Shown: positions 22,520 through 34,647 of the stretch, piece by piece | How the letters are laid out: every line of letters begins with the position of its first letter | How positions within the stretch are numbered: position 1 is the first letter of the stretch | Assembly (NCBI GenBank): GCA_029641185.1 | Contig: JAPWGK010000007.1 | Location: 744,001 to 808,000, forward strand | Length of the DNA: 64,000 nucleotides | Direction of reading: 5' to 3' | From: Pseudofabraea citricarpa | Lineage: Eukaryota; Ascomycota; Leotiomycetes; Helotiales; Dermateaceae | Translations under genes and position numbers: made by a program | The notes under the pieces: model-generated | What the model saw: the letters and a program-made list of their open reading frames with translations, nothing else | Database searches by the model: none | Told to the model about the DNA's origin: nothing

Positions 22520-24235
22520 TCAACGACCAAAGTGTCTCTTCTCAAAATACCTCAACACGCCGTACGAGATGGCCGAGAAGGCAAAGGCCAACTCGAAGCC
22601 AACATCGCCCCCAAACTCACCACCGCACAGCTTGCCCACAGGGCCGATGAACCAAGACTGCGCCATGCCGAGGACGGCACCCATGATGCCAAAAGCGAAG
22701 GCCGTGACGGCGGCGAAGCCGGGTGGCAGCTTCGAGGGCTCCATGTAGTGCTCGACGTGATAGCCCTGCATGCCGCGCTTGTAGAAGACGTGCTCGGTGA
22801 GGGAGACGCCCTCGTAGATGGCGAGCCAGTACGCGATGACGAGCATGAAGTTCTCGAGGAAGTGCTCGAACTGGTTGTAGCCCGGGATGGCGATGGCGCA
22901 GTACGCGAGCGTGCCGACGAAGGTCCAGACGAAGCGCGGCACGCGTTGCGTCTTCCGCGCGAGCAGCTGCAGCGTCAGTGAGACCGAGTAGATGTTCGGG
23001 CAGTTGTTGGACACGGTCGCCAGGGCTAATACGACGAGGCAGAATTTGCCAAAGTCCCCTAAGCGAGGAACCAGCACGGCTGCCAGCAGTCCTCCGATCC
23101 CAGAGCTCTCGTACCCGGCCAGGTAGTCTGCGTTGCTGTGCGAAGCAGTCATGACGGCGCACCCGAGCATCTGCGTAAACAGCATGGGGAAGATCAGACC
23201 CAGGAATGTCCAGCCGAAGATGGATTTGGGAGGCCGGTCTACCGGTTGGTAGACGGTATAATCAGCAGCGAACGAAGCCCAGCCTGTAGCAAAGCCGAAG
23301 ATGGATGCTGCGAACGAGAGCACCGAGCCTGCTTCCGATTTACCTACTCCCATGGGCAGGTTCTCGAATTGACCCGAGTGTGCGAATTCGCCGAGCACGA
23401 TCATGAAGATGATGAAGCAGGGGATCCAAGCAAAACGCTCATAGGCGTGCACGATTCGATAGCCGAAGAGGGTGATCAAGAAGGTTATTGCGGCGATGAG
23501 GATGATTCCAGCCCAGCCTGGCATGTTCCCGTTCACGGCATTGAAGAGCTGTCCTCCAACAATGATGTTGACCGACGACCAGCCGATGCAAGTAAAGATA
23601 TTTAAGACGACAACTACGAGACAGAGTCAGGAACAATCTCGTACGGGGCAGATATGAAAAAGAAAAAGACAAGACCTACCAATCTTCACCCCGTACCAAC
23701 CAAAATAGAAGCGAGACAACACCATTTGGCGAAGACCGAAGCGAGGACCAAAAGTCGAGAAGAAGCACACGGGCATAAGACTAAAGACATTGACGAAGAA
23801 GATGACTAGGATGGAATCGACGAACCCGAGGCCAAAGACGGGAACGGCCAGGACGCCGAGGGCAAAAGAACTCACGACCATGTTTGCAGAGAGCCACTAT
23901 CTCGGTATCAGCGACTCGCCATATTTTACTTTGCTGGGAGATGCCGTGTAGCAGATACGAACCAGAGTACAGATGTGTGACATGCTGGCTTGGGATCGCT
24001 CATCGCTGGGCACGCGCTCGATGCCTCGCTGCTCAACTCCAAATCGACCAGCGAAACGTTGCGCTTTCGCGTACAGAGTATCACCAACGATCAGTGTCTC
24101 AGTGGGAACGGCTCCATCGTCAGGAGGCACATACGTCTCTGTCGATGTCAGATCCGTGCTGGGATTCTTCTCGGTCGATGCTGCGGCTTCGATATCGACA
24201 TCGGGCGTTGGGGTCTTGCGGATGGGTAAATGCAT
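22520..24235 (-). CDS. NCS1 purine-cytosine permease (Fcy2 family)
   Basis: Three exons (23963-24235, 23680-23896, 22520-23613) encode 527 residues starting MHLPIRKTPTPD. A hydrophilic N-terminus of about 90 residues is followed by about 12 membrane segments. Family landmarks include WLSANMVVSSFALGVL, FGPRFGLRQMVLSRFYFGWYG, CIGWSSVNIIVGGQLF, WASFAADYTVYQP and LATVSNNCPNIYSVSL. Members are plasma-membrane symporters that import cytosine, adenine, guanine, hypoxanthine or related bases. The first intron uses an unusual GTTCGT donor, chosen because it alone restores HICTLWLSANM. The third exon has GC-rich third positions. Substrate cannot be fixed from sequence alone. Confidence 0.93.
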
Positions 24236-27147
24236 CTTATCGCAGTATCTGTGAGAACAATTGCCGAAGGTGGCGGCCAAGATTGGATTGGTAGTTTTGT
24301 CTCTTCCCGGCTTGCGAGAGCGAGAGTGAAGCGACCCGTTTCTTTCCAGAGGCCCGTCTGGATTTCTTCATGAGATCTCGAGAGGGCGAGAGTGAGATCT
24401 TAAAAGAGGAGGGGAGGTGAGAAAATAGCTCCTCCCCCGTGGCACATCGAAAGTGGAGGATAGACAGACAGTGAGTCGGGGGGAGAGAGGGGGGCGGTTA
24501 CCTGCTGCTGTCATGGATGCATGCAGAAAGACGTTTGCTGGAGCTGCATACTGCACGCCGGTATGCAAGTCTGTGAATCTTGTGCGATACGAGCAGTTAC
24601 ATGACAGGCGCAAGAGGCCGTCAGACAAGCTGGGTTTTAACCGCTCGCCGGCTTCTGCTACTCGTTCATGCATTTGCCTGTGCCATCATGTCGTTGGAGC
24701 TGGTGTTGTAAATCCGTGCTGCGATAAGAAGTACCGGGAGGGAGATGTGCTTATCACTTGACTAGATTTTTGCGGGGGTTCTTTATCTTTTGGCATCGAG
24801 TACCGATCGATCGACCAATACAGTAAAAGATTCCCCGATATAACATGCGGACGTTGAGTCTATTTTTTTTTTTTTTTTTTTCCTTCCTCGAAAAATTTAG
24901 GTATCATCATATCAGATTTGCTTCTGTTCATGTACTGTACTGCAATGCTGCGTGTGTTGTCAGTGTCAGGATATGTACCCTATGTACCTAGGTATGTATG
25001 TTCCAGCAGAGTTTTCCCTATGCTATACGTACCTACAGACCGATCTATGCTATGTGCGTAGCTAGCCCTGTACGTATATGTATTAGTTATCTCTGGTAGG
25101 AAGCCATTGTTTTACACTACAGTCCAGAGTCTCGACTACTGTACTATGTATGCATCGCGTCACGTCACAAATCATGAACCCAACCAGAAGAACTAGTCTC
25201 TCACCAGCCAACACCAACCAACAGCCCAAGGCGGAGGGCGCTTCCTTCAAAGCTTCTGTAGATCCCTCCTCAACAATGCCATTGTTCAAGATCTCCCCAA
25301 GCGGTGAGGAGGAATTAGACGAAGCGCGCGCATATGCAGCAGGAAAAATCACCCGCCATGTAAGGAGGCAGAGAGAGAGTAAGAGAGAATCTACACCGCA
25401 TTTATCTGTTGTCGGAGGAGAAGATGTATGCGAACAAGCAGCTTCCCTCCACGGTTGCAGGAGTTACAAGACAGGTCTTTTTCTTGGGGGGGTTTCTGTG
25501 CTTCGATCGATCGGGGAGGGAGAGAGAGATAGTCTAGAATTAATTCAAGTTCCTTGGTTGTAATTCTTCTCGGAGACTGCAGCAATTTTCTATTCAGCGA
25601 CGCTCAAGACAACAAGGCAGATTTTGTTTCTACACATCATCCGCACTTGGAGTTCCTACCATAGCTCATAGCTGTCCCAAAAGGAGAATATTGTGCCTGA
25701 ACTGGATCGGTCTGGGCTGAAGGGTCGGTAGTCGGTAAGCAAGCTACCGTACCCGTCCGTACCTTGTCCCCTGCCCTGCTGTCCCGCTCGTCCAAAGGAG
25801 CCGGGCCAGGAACCGACGAATCCTTCCGCATCAAGCCAATTAAAGAAGAAAAAGAAGAAGAGGAAAAAAAGCGAAACCAAAGCCAGTCGGCTTGGACTCG
25901 CCCACCTCGGAACGGGGGTGGATCGATCGCGAGGAGATAAGGTTGGCGAGCACTCAGTGAGTGGGCTCGGAAATCCCGAATGTCGATGCATGAACATGAT
26001 ATCGAGCCTCTGTGGGCGGCTCTCTTTCTAGACCCTGGGAAATTAGGTCGCGGGAAGGAATCAAGCATAGAGCATGTGGACGTGGAAGAGAAAGCGAGAT
26101 GTGCCGAGGGAGGAGAATTCATTCATTCCTCCTTTTCTAATATGCAAAATTATGTGGTATGGTCCTATAGCTCGTTGCATAAATCTCTCAATGAGCAAAT
26201 GCTCGGTTATCTAGAGGTAGGGGTAGGTAAGGTAAGGTATAGTACCACCTACAGCATACCTTGCGAATCGTTCGTTGCTTGAAGGAAGCGTCCAGCTGTC
26301 TAATACGGCCACCCGACATCCAGATTCTTGCTGGCAAGTATTTATTAGGCAAAAGAAGAAGAAGAGAGAGAAAAGAAATTGGGGAGAGATGTCCAACACC
26401 TATCATTCGCTATACGCTATGGCAGGAAGCGATTCAACAACACCAGCTGGAAACACCCCCTCCAAAATTCTAGAGAGATAGAACATGAGCGAGTCGTCTG
26501 CAGAACGGGAGGGGCTTGGCCGTTCGAGCAATCACTGGTCCTTCTGATACCCCGAAAGCCCAAACACGTGTATGTTGATGAGGACCATCTTCTCGGGGTA
26601 TGCCCAATCGTGTATATACTATATAGCGACAATACAATATAGTTAAGAGACCCATCATGCTATCACTTACCCTCGAAAAGAATCTTTAACTTTTTTTACA
26701 TTCTGTATAGATATAAATACAAATGATGACGTCGAATGCTAGCTATACAAGCAAAACCTTATGCGCTATAGTATTAGACTTGGGCATCAGCCGTCTCGCA
26801 CATCCGAAAAAAAGAAGCACGTAACAAACCATTAACATAGTCTTCTTCGTAGACATCCCTGCTGGTCAACATGTGAGACTGACCATATCATAAAACTACA
26901 GATAAAAGATTTTTCTACACCCGATAAGATAACCAAAAGACCCGTCCTCCTGCAACCAGATAATATCCAAACTCGATGGATTGCCCTACTAGAAAGACAC
27001 AATCACATGAGACCTCTCTCTTAACCACCATACAGCAGGTACTCTTTTTAAGTGCTTCCAAGATACTCTCGTATCTATTTCGGGCCTGTTTCTTACCTTT
27101 TCCTTTTCGGCCCAAGACTGGTGCTTCCCTATCACCGATCAACCCCC
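24236..27147. other. 2.9 kb gene-poor region, permease promoter and USB1 3' flank
   Basis: It contains a 19-nt T run at 24863-24881, TATGTACCTAGGTA-like repeats near 24980-25000 and purine/pyrimidine tracts. A 137-codon open frame with an ATG occurs at 25150-25563, but it has no recognised motif and runs into repetitive GAGAGA sequence; I do not call it. Confidence 0.4.
24863..24881 (+). repeat. poly-T tract
   Basis: Nineteen consecutive T bases are readable in the permease upstream region. It could be a nucleosome-excluding promoter element, or the relic of a poly-A tail read from the other strand. Confidence 0.85.
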
Positions 27148-28224
27148 TCAGAAGCCAAATAAGCCTTTGCTCTCCTGCATCTTGATGGGTAGCCGCATAT
27201 TCGTGACAACATTTCCCACCTTGGCCTTTATTTCTCGCACCTTCAAGTGCATAGCCCTTACCTCTGAGAATCTCTTGTCGCCCAGCATGCTCTCTGTGGA
27301 AGTAACGAGGTCATTGCTTGGCTGCGCCAAGGTCCAAGCTATACTGACGTGGAAAGCATCAGAGAGGTCTGGCACAGCCACCTCTTGGCTCCTCACCCTC
27401 TTGATCACATCAGAAGTGGATCCCGAAACGCGTTCTTCTGTCTTTGCGTAGAGGGCTGGCTGGCCATGCTTTTGGCAGATGGTGTTGCAGGTCGCCAGCA
27501 GCTTATTCAGCCCGTTACCCGCCGGCCGTTCGACCCGCAAAACCAAAAACCATCTGGTCTTCTCGTAGTTGGAAACCCAATGCAGGCCGGAAAACCCGAC
27601 TTGAAAGCTAAATGGGGGTTTTAGCCAGATGATAGGAAGACGATGGGATGGTACTCACGGCCAGATGTTCGAGACATTGATGGTTCGCTCGAGAGAGGTG
27701 GTAAATGCATCTCGTGTGTCTGTCGCGAGGCCAATTGAGCGCGAGAGACTGATGTGCAGTGGTAAGGGTGCTCCGAGATCACTGGTTAAGAGTGTCTGGA
27801 TCGCATCTGCCTCAAGCAACACATCTGACTTGAGTGAAGAGATCAACGTGTCGAGAATTTGATACTCTGCACTCGAAGGACACCCTCGAATAAATTAGCG
27901 GCGAGTTCTAGCGGATGCTTGCTGCGGACAGGATCTAGACTCACACTCGATGTAGAGATGGGTGGGCCAGTTGCCCTCGATATGGGGAGTGACCCTCTTG
28001 CGTCCTCCGTGCAGGCTTGGGTCGTCGGTGGTACTCACTCTGGTTGTCGACGCATACAAGTCATGGAATTTCGAGGGCAATGGAGGCAAGTCGGAGGCAT
28101 CAGCATGTTTGCGCTTCAGGGCGACGGGGGATGCTGTATTGGTCTTGTCCTTGTCGCCCTCTTCTTCTTCTTCTTCTTCTTCTTCTCCTTCTTCCTCACT
28201 CGAGGAGTAGTCGACCAGAGCCAT
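27148..28224 (-). CDS. USB1: Usb1/Mpn1 U6 snRNA 3'-5' phosphodiesterase
   Basis: Three exons (27945-28224, 27659-27884, 27148-27607) encode 321 residues. The two catalytic HxS motifs of the 2H phosphoesterase family are present: LHISLS in exon 2 and FHVSIAW in exon 3. Other family landmarks are [30 protein letters not shown] and the late [11 protein letters not shown]. Usb1 trims the oligo-U tail of U6 snRNA and leaves a protective terminal phosphate, so it supports splicing. The N-terminus has an acidic run of about 12 Glu (residues 10-22) encoded by a GAA/GAG repeat. The acceptor of intron 1 (TTCGAG) is unusual, but it completes the conserved Trp of YIEW. Confidence 0.93.
28158..28198 (-). 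repeat. GAA/GAG repeat coding for poly-Glu in USB1
   Basis: A near-perfect run of CTT/CTC triplets on the plus strand is translated on the minus strand as poly-Glu at residues 10-22 of Usb1. Length variation would change the acidic tract without a frameshift. Confidence 0.85.
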
Positions 28225-29120
28225 GGGTAGCGTAGCCGGAGGTTGAAGTGACTTCCAGGAACGTGCGTGGTTTTTTCACGCGATCATCGGATGGTCGAAG
28301 CTTGTTGATGGCAGGAGCAGGGCAGGGCAGGGAGGAAGATGCCGCTGCTATTTTTGACTTCTCGCACCCACGCAGCCGACCGACCACATTCATTACTGTA
28401 TTCACTTCACTTCAGCACCTCCATCGGCCCAGCCAGCCAGCCTGTGATCCACCACCTAATAAGGCCTATACACCCTGAACCTCGCCCATAAATCCCAAGC
28501 CGATCCTGCGCAATTCCCCATCATCACTGCATCAGGGTCCATCTAGAATTACTCGACTTATCAGGGCAAGTGGTATAGCCTCCCATAACCCCCCCCGGAA
28601 AACGTCAGCGGTGACCCTCACACCACGTCAACCAACCGCAGCGCCGAAGCATCGCTAAAGTTAAAGAATTAGAGTGGGAAGACCCTGTTCGTAGGGCCTT
28701 CGCTTCACTTGCTTTTGGACGACGACAACAACAACGTCCGTGACTTCCGCAGCCCGTCTGATGTCATTCGTCGACATCTGTCCGATCCCCTGCAGCTGGG
28801 CGGTCGTTGTGGGTTGTGGGTTGTGGGTGTGCGTGGTGTGGGAAGGATGGAATACAGTAGTAATAATAATAATGGAAAGCATACGACTCACTCCAATCAT
28901 TATCAGGCACCGCAGCCCGACCTCCCGCGAATCACCCTGCTGAATAAAGACTGCCTGACTGCCCCGTCATCACTCTGACATTAAAGACCTAGACATCTCC
29001 CCATCTTCCTGACTTTCTTGCCTCCCTCTTCTCCATCCGCTCACAATCACAACAAAGGCCTAGCCCTCTAATCTCTAATCCACGTCCCGTGTAATAATCA
29101 CCGTCCGCACTACCGCCAAT
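28225..29120. other. divergent promoter region between USB1 and PAL1
   Basis: No gene is supported. A GTTGTGG repeat is seen near 28804-28832, and a C-rich run near 28589-28597. It should carry both 5' UTRs and promoters. Confidence 0.45.
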
Positions 29121-30376
29121 ATGGCTGCCGATAAGCAATGGGTAGGTCGCTTGCAAGGATCCCAGCTTGAATTGATGGAAATCAGCGTCATAACCAGCCA
29201 GCAAACACAATGCTAACAAGTAAACAGGCCCAGAAGTACCTCCTCGATCCCCTGACGGCGCCTGAGCCGCACCAGGAAGATGGCCCCGGCACTTCCTTCG
29301 TGAAACCTGCCTCGAGAGCTTCGTCGACTTCAAAAGGACCGTCATCCAGCTCGTCTCGAGTCTCATCGCACTCCAAAGCTCCATCCGTGACCGTCACCAG
29401 AAGCCCACCAGAATATACCACCTACCCAACCCCACCCGCCTCAGCCAGCCCGACCGCATCGAGCTTCCACCCTTCAAACCCATACTCGCACTCCCCATCT
29501 ACACGCCAGAGCAGTTCCTCCAAGAACGGCTCGCTACGAAGCCCCGGCCTCGAACCATCCAACGGAAAAGGACGAAGACGCGGCAGCTCGCTGAACGAGA
29601 GATACTCGGGCGATATGTCTCACCGACCACTCGATCAGATCCGCAAGGACACGAAGAAGGCCAATCGGGCGCCGCATTTGAAGAAGCAGCACATCCCCGG
29701 AGCCGATGTCATCGACACGCTCGACAGCTCCATGTTTGGAGGAGCTTATCACCACGAAGGACCGTACGATGCGACATTGCTCTCGCGTAATCTGAACCCC
29801 AAGAACTCTCCCGTCGCAGCCACCGAGCACACCAACGCCGAAGCCATTCGAGCAACACCTCACGAGAACATCCGAGATGCCCTGGAGAAGCACGTTCCTC
29901 TGCAAGGCACGGCAGTGATCCCACCGGGATTCCAAGGCCACGACGGCAAAGTAATGCAGTATGAAGAAGGAGCCGATCTGATGAGGGAGGAGGATGCTTC
30001 CGGAGGAGCCTACAAGAGATGGCCCGGCGTGCAATACCACCCGGAAGATCTGAAAGGCAAAGGCGAGCCCTCGTTCACCATCGAGCGTGCGCTGAAGGAG
30101 CAGAAGCGCCACGATCACCGCAGAGTCTTGTCGGATGGAAACTCGGCCTACGAGATGCAATCGCCTCGATCCAGATCATCCGGAGCTCGCGGCCAGAGCG
30201 GCAGCGGCGGGTACCTGTCACCAGGCCACGCCGCTGACCGTGTTGCCGGGAACGACATGAGCTACTCGGAGTACGCGGGTGACATGCAGAGGAGTCACAG
30301 CACGGGAGGAAAGCTCGGGGGGTTGAAGAAGCGCTTCGGCAGCTTGAGAAGAAAAGCCAAGACGAGCGACGAGTGA
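29121..30376 (+). CDS. PAL1: Pal1-family cell morphogenesis protein
   Basis: Two exons, 29121-29141 and 29228-30376, encode 389 residues. The 7-codon first exon (MAADKQW) joins to AQKYLLDPLTAPEP. The Pal1 core lies at about residues 140-200, with RPLDQIRKDTKKANRAPHL, KQHIPGADVIDTLD, MFGGAYHHEGPYDA and LLSRNLN. The N-terminal third is Ser/Pro-rich; the C-terminus is basic (LKKRFGSLRRKAK). In yeasts Pal1 proteins sit at the cortex with endocytic coat proteins and are needed for cylindrical shape, so a role at growing hyphal tips is likely. The very short first exon is typical of the family in filamentous ascomycetes as far as I recall. Confidence 0.93.
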
Positions 30377-31124
30377 GAGCTGAATTAATGGGGGGTATTC
30401 AGAAGAGAGGTGAAGCGAAAAGTTCACACTGGCTTCGAGTAAATTCGGCCGCGGGTTCCTGCTCACCGAGAAGTTTTTCCTTTGTTGATTTTATCTCCTT
30501 GTGTCTCTGTAAAGATAATGAAACCCTACCTCGTGTTTTGTTTTGGGCGGCGGCGCTCTATCGATTAATCCCGGAACTGGGAGGGATCCTCTTGTAGAAA
30601 TATTTTATCGAGTCTGCTGGATCTGGTATGAGGGGAACTGGAATGGAAGGCAAGCAAAGGGGGAATGGGATGGATGGGCTCTATAGACTTACGGATATTT
30701 CCAGACTGCCGATTTTAAAATTTTATTTTTTTCTCATTTGAAAGTTGACCACTTTGTTTGTGCTTACGCTTGGTGATCTGAGTATGCTAGAATGTAAGAT
30801 ATTCCTCTAATTCGAAATATGGGACTGGGTATGATGGGAGAGCGAAGCCATGAAAGTGCTTTAGGAGATTAAGATGTATTGTAGGCATGGTTTCTTGAAG
30901 GTGCTCGAGATATGTCAGTTGATTATATTTGTGTCATTTGATATGTGATTACGAAAAGGTTGCATCTGTGCTTTATATGTGACAATCCTCTTATATCAGC
31001 ATGTGGTCCTCTAGATATCTACCTGTATATATACAAAATTAACTATTCTTTCTACGCATAAAAAAAGACGATCATCTAGTCCCCAACACCGAAATCCACA
31101 GACAAGACCAACTACACCAGCCTG
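30377..31124. other. intergenic between convergent PAL1 and a membrane-protein gene
   Basis: An AT-rich stretch follows the PAL1 stop and presumably holds both 3' UTRs. No gene is supported. Confidence 0.45.
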
Positions 31125-31903
31125 CTACAGCTCCCTCCGCACATCCTCTCCCTCTCCCATCACAGCAACGTTCCTGACCCCGACATTCACACGCTGCAAC
31201 CACATGGTCCTGGCCAACAGCTGCAGGTACACACCCAGCCACTGCATCTTCCACGGCCGAGGGCGATACGCATTATGCCAGAGGCACTTGATCTGCACGC
31301 CGGCCAGGCGCCTCTCGTCCGACATGAGCACCTCGACCATCTCCAAGCCACCCTTGTAGCCATTGAAGGCCGTAGTGATGGCGAGGGCGAGGACCGCCTC
31401 GGTCCGAGCGACGACTTCTGCTCGGATCGCTGCCGTGCCGCCTATGGAGCCCACTACGGGTCCTGAGGGCGCGGACGGGGGATAGAGTTGAGCTGGATGG
31501 AAGATATACATCAGCACGTGACGAGACGTGACATGGAGAAGAAGAAGAAGAAGAAGAAGAAGAAGAAGATATAAAAACCTTGAGAGTTCCTCGCATCCCA
31601 CAAGAGTCGGAACACCTCGGCTGCGAACCTGCTCTTGTCCCTCTCACCCTCCCCCACGAGCTCAGCTCGGATCTCGTCGTACGGGATCAGGAGCTGGCAC
31701 ATGAACGTTTCGATGTACGGCCACTTTTCCGGAGTGTCGAAATGCTGCTTGTAGATGTCTGTCGTCCAGACGTGATCGCTTGCGGGGATGCTTTCCTTCC
31801 ACGGCAGGGCGCGGGCGACGATTACGAGAAAGACGAGAGCGACGACGAGGACGAGAGCGAGGAGGGCGAAGAAGCAAATCCGCAGCAGGCGGACGAGGAA
31901 CAT
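31125..31903 (-). CDS. single-pass membrane protein, unrecognised
   Basis: Two exons, 31579-31903 and 31125-31492, encode 230 residues. An N-terminal hydrophobic helix at about residues 4-30 (ICFFALLALVLVVALVFLVIVA) acts as a signal anchor. The rest is soluble, with segments KWPYIETFMCQLLIPYDEIRAELVGE, AFNGYKGGLEMVEVL and ECLWHNAYRPRPWKMQW-like sequence (QIKCLWHNAYRPRPWKMQW). The frame is continuous across the junction (SQ-AQLYPPS), and both exons have coding-like composition. The 86-nt intron contains a CTT tract that translates as poly-Phe if not removed. No family is recognised; topology suggests an ER or secretory-pathway protein facing the lumen or the cytosol. Confidence 0.75.
31530..31569. 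repeat. GAA/CTT microsatellite within an intron
   Basis: About eleven GAA triplets on the plus strand (CTT on the coding strand) occupy nearly half of the 86-nt intron and form its polypyrimidine tract. Confidence 0.85.
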
Positions 31904-32812
31904 GATGCTGGTACTGGTGCTGGTTTTAAGTCTTGTGTGTAGTACCTATAAGTACCTAGGTAGAAAGCTGGAGGGAGGGAATCACGTGGGCGAAGACTGG
32001 GTTTAACGGACGGGGTGATTGGGGAAACGGATGGCATTCAGGTCTGCTGCCATCTTTGTAGGCTGTAGCATGGCATCATGCTAACTATTTCAATGCAACG
32101 CAGTTGCTATTGATTTATTTGGTTTTTTTCTCGCTAAGCCCAGGCAGGCGGCTCGAAGTGCTGAAGATGCATTAGGCAGGAGTAGGTAACAACCCCCTTT
32201 TTTACGCTAGCTTGGAAGTTGGGACGAGAGTCCCAGAGTGTAGCGAGGAGATTGAACGGATAGACGAACAGGCAATGTTTGGAAAGGTTCTGGGAATAGT
32301 AGGTAGGCGGTTAGTTAGTTACTACTGGGTTGTGATCCAGCAGATGATGGGTTTCTTTTCTCTAAGTTATATTAGAGGAGGATAGGAAGAAAAGACCCCG
32401 AGACTTGTGAAGAAGGAAGTCCAAGATCTCCTTTCCCATTTTTAATCATTCGGCATTCTAATTATCATAACTATAGATATACCTGCACCTCATACAAATA
32501 ATCACACTTAGAATCAGAAATGAGGTACACCTTATTTGAATATCGAATCACATCACACATCACACGCTCCCAGAGAATTTGATCTCAAAAGTTCAACGTC
32601 CAAGAAATTCCTAGAAGAATATAATAAAAGAACCCTGGTATACATCAATATCCCATCCCGTCCCATCCCATCCATCCCCCACAAACTCCACCAACCAAAA
32701 ACAACACACCTAGGCCGGATGAGTCCCCAATTAAGAACTTAGAAAAGGTAAGTCATTTTTTACTTTGTACAATTTGAAACTTCAATCGACCAAAAGAAAA
32801 CCACTTTGCGAT
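31904..32812. other. intergenic, membrane-protein promoter and LMBD1 3' flank
   Basis: No gene is supported. Short repeats such as CATCACACATCACAC and CCCATCCCGTCCCATCC occur near 32550 and 32650. Confidence 0.45.
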
Positions 32813-34647
32813 TCAGTCATCCCCATGGTCATCGTCACCACGAATACCACGCCCAGCTGCACCATATGTCGTCTTCTTGGCCTTGCCTGTAATATCACCC
32901 CACGTAGCACCGAAACGACGGCCTGTGCTTGCTAACAATCCTTCTTCCTCGTCGGCTTCTGCGTCCTCATCCAACTCATTGATATCGAGCTTGGGTGTAC
33001 GGAACAATGAGGTAACAAATACAATCAAGAAGACCGCCAGGAAACCGAATTGAGCCCAGAAAGCGATTGCGCCAAAGACGGGAAAGTTGAATGTGACTCG
33101 GTTCAAGAATGTTGAGATAACACTTGGTGTACAGATATGCTTCGACTCGACGTCCTTGGATAACTCCGAGCATGATACGATAAGATGAGTAAGTTTAGAA
33201 CAATCAGGTGCATCACCAGGGTGTTTGGGTGTGTTGCTGCAAAATGTTTGAGCCCCATAGATGGCATACTGTGGTGCGACAATCATGGCAACTGCATAAT
33301 TAACAGCGAGCATAATCAAAGTCAACATCACAGTTGCCATGAGCATTGCTTGTGGAGACGTATGACCCTTTCGGATTTCGAAGAGTTTAATCCAGAGGAA
33401 TCGGATGCCGACAGTTGCAATACCAACAACAGAACTGCTGAAAAAGTACAGAACAAGAAGGGCCATCAGAACATAATCGACGGGGAATACTTTCGAGGCT
33501 TGCACAAAAATCCAATTGACAGGTTGAAAAACGTTGATACTGAGATCCAGTTAGTATTATGCAACTGGTTATGAAACATGAGAACTTACCTTCCAAGAAT
33601 GTAACCACAATGTTGTTTGCAAATCGAGTTCTTTGCTTTATCAATACCAGTAATCAACATCGAAACCCAGATAACAATGGCGAGAAGCAAAATGAGGATC
33701 CCTCCAATCAACTTTAATGGCCTGAATACGGCACAGATTTTGGTCCAAGCCCTGACGATAGTGCTTTTGCCTTCACCTTGAGCTTCAGCTGCGAGACGTT
33801 CACGTCGAACCAGAGTGCGCTCCTCTCGGACCAAGGCCTCCAACTCTCGCTGGTCCTTGGCCGGTAGACCATCACTTTGTCCAGCACTTCGGCCTTCCAG
33901 CTGGCGTTGACGTTCTCGATTCTGTTCAAGAGCTGAAGCAGTGGATTCGGAAAGTTGTGGAGCACTGATAGATGGAGCTGATTTGATAAAAGAGATCGGC
34001 AGTAGTGCAAAGCCTGCGGCCGTGTATAACACGTATAACAGAGTCCCTAGTGCGATCAAGAGGCCTAGTGCGAATGTCAAAGCTCGCTCTCCATGATTTT
34101 CAGACAAAAGGCGCTTGAAATAGTCAAGATCCATATGTGAGCCGCCGCGATCCCGAGCAACAGGTACGAAGAATCCAACAACAAATAGGATTACCACGAG
34201 GATTAGGAAGATCAGGGTATATTTCAAAGCGCCGAAAGCCCTTTGGCTAATTGTTTGTGTGCCATCAGCGGTATCAACCTCATCGTACTCTTCATAAAAG
34301 AAGTAGGTGAATGGCACGACCAGTAGACAAAGGATAGAATCCAAGCTATAAAGCGTGTAGTAAACAATCTTCAGCGTCAAGAGCATATTGTGGACCGTCT
34401 CTGGGGTCGCCCATTCCTTCTTAGCTCCGTATTTTGATGTTGTCGAGCTGACAAGAGCGATATCTACTGGGAGGAGGAGAACCGTTGCCAGCAAAGAGGT
34501 CAGGGTTATTATGGTAACAGTTGAAACCAGAGCTGAGCGCTCCCTAGGAGTCTGGTAGGTGTACGTGAATATGGCAGCGATGAGAGCTACCAGAGCCACC
34601 GCAACAGCATAGGCAATCCAGATGAATGCCGTCTGTATGAGCGCCAT
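32813..34647 (-). CDS. LMBD1-type lysosomal/vacuolar cobalamin transporter
   Basis: Two exons, 33590-34647 and 32813-33539, encode 594 residues with about nine membrane helices. The start [25 protein letters not shown] and the segments [43 protein letters not shown] and [22 protein letters not shown] match the LMBR1/LMBD1 family as annotated in ascomycetes ('probable lysosomal cobalamin transporter'). A cytosolic loop at about 230-300 is rich in Arg/Glu/Gln. The C-terminus is acidic ([13 protein letters not shown], ending DDDHGDD) with a possible dileucine-type sorting signal EEGLL. The intron shows a perfect TACTAAC branch site. Cobalamin transport in fungi is an annotation by homology; actual cargo is unknown. 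The gene is head-to-head with CFT1. Confidence 0.92.

Noticed and set aside
22532..23605. Long plus-strand frames across the permease gene
   Set aside because: They are antisense to a clear NCS1 transporter whose GC-rich codons keep the opposite strand open.
25150..25563. 137-codon frame with an ATG in the permease upstream region
   Set aside because: There is no family resemblance; part of it is GAGAGA repeat and the opposite strand is similarly open.
29534..30160. 208-codon minus-strand frame inside PAL1
   Set aside because: It is antisense to the conserved Pal1 core and has no independent support.
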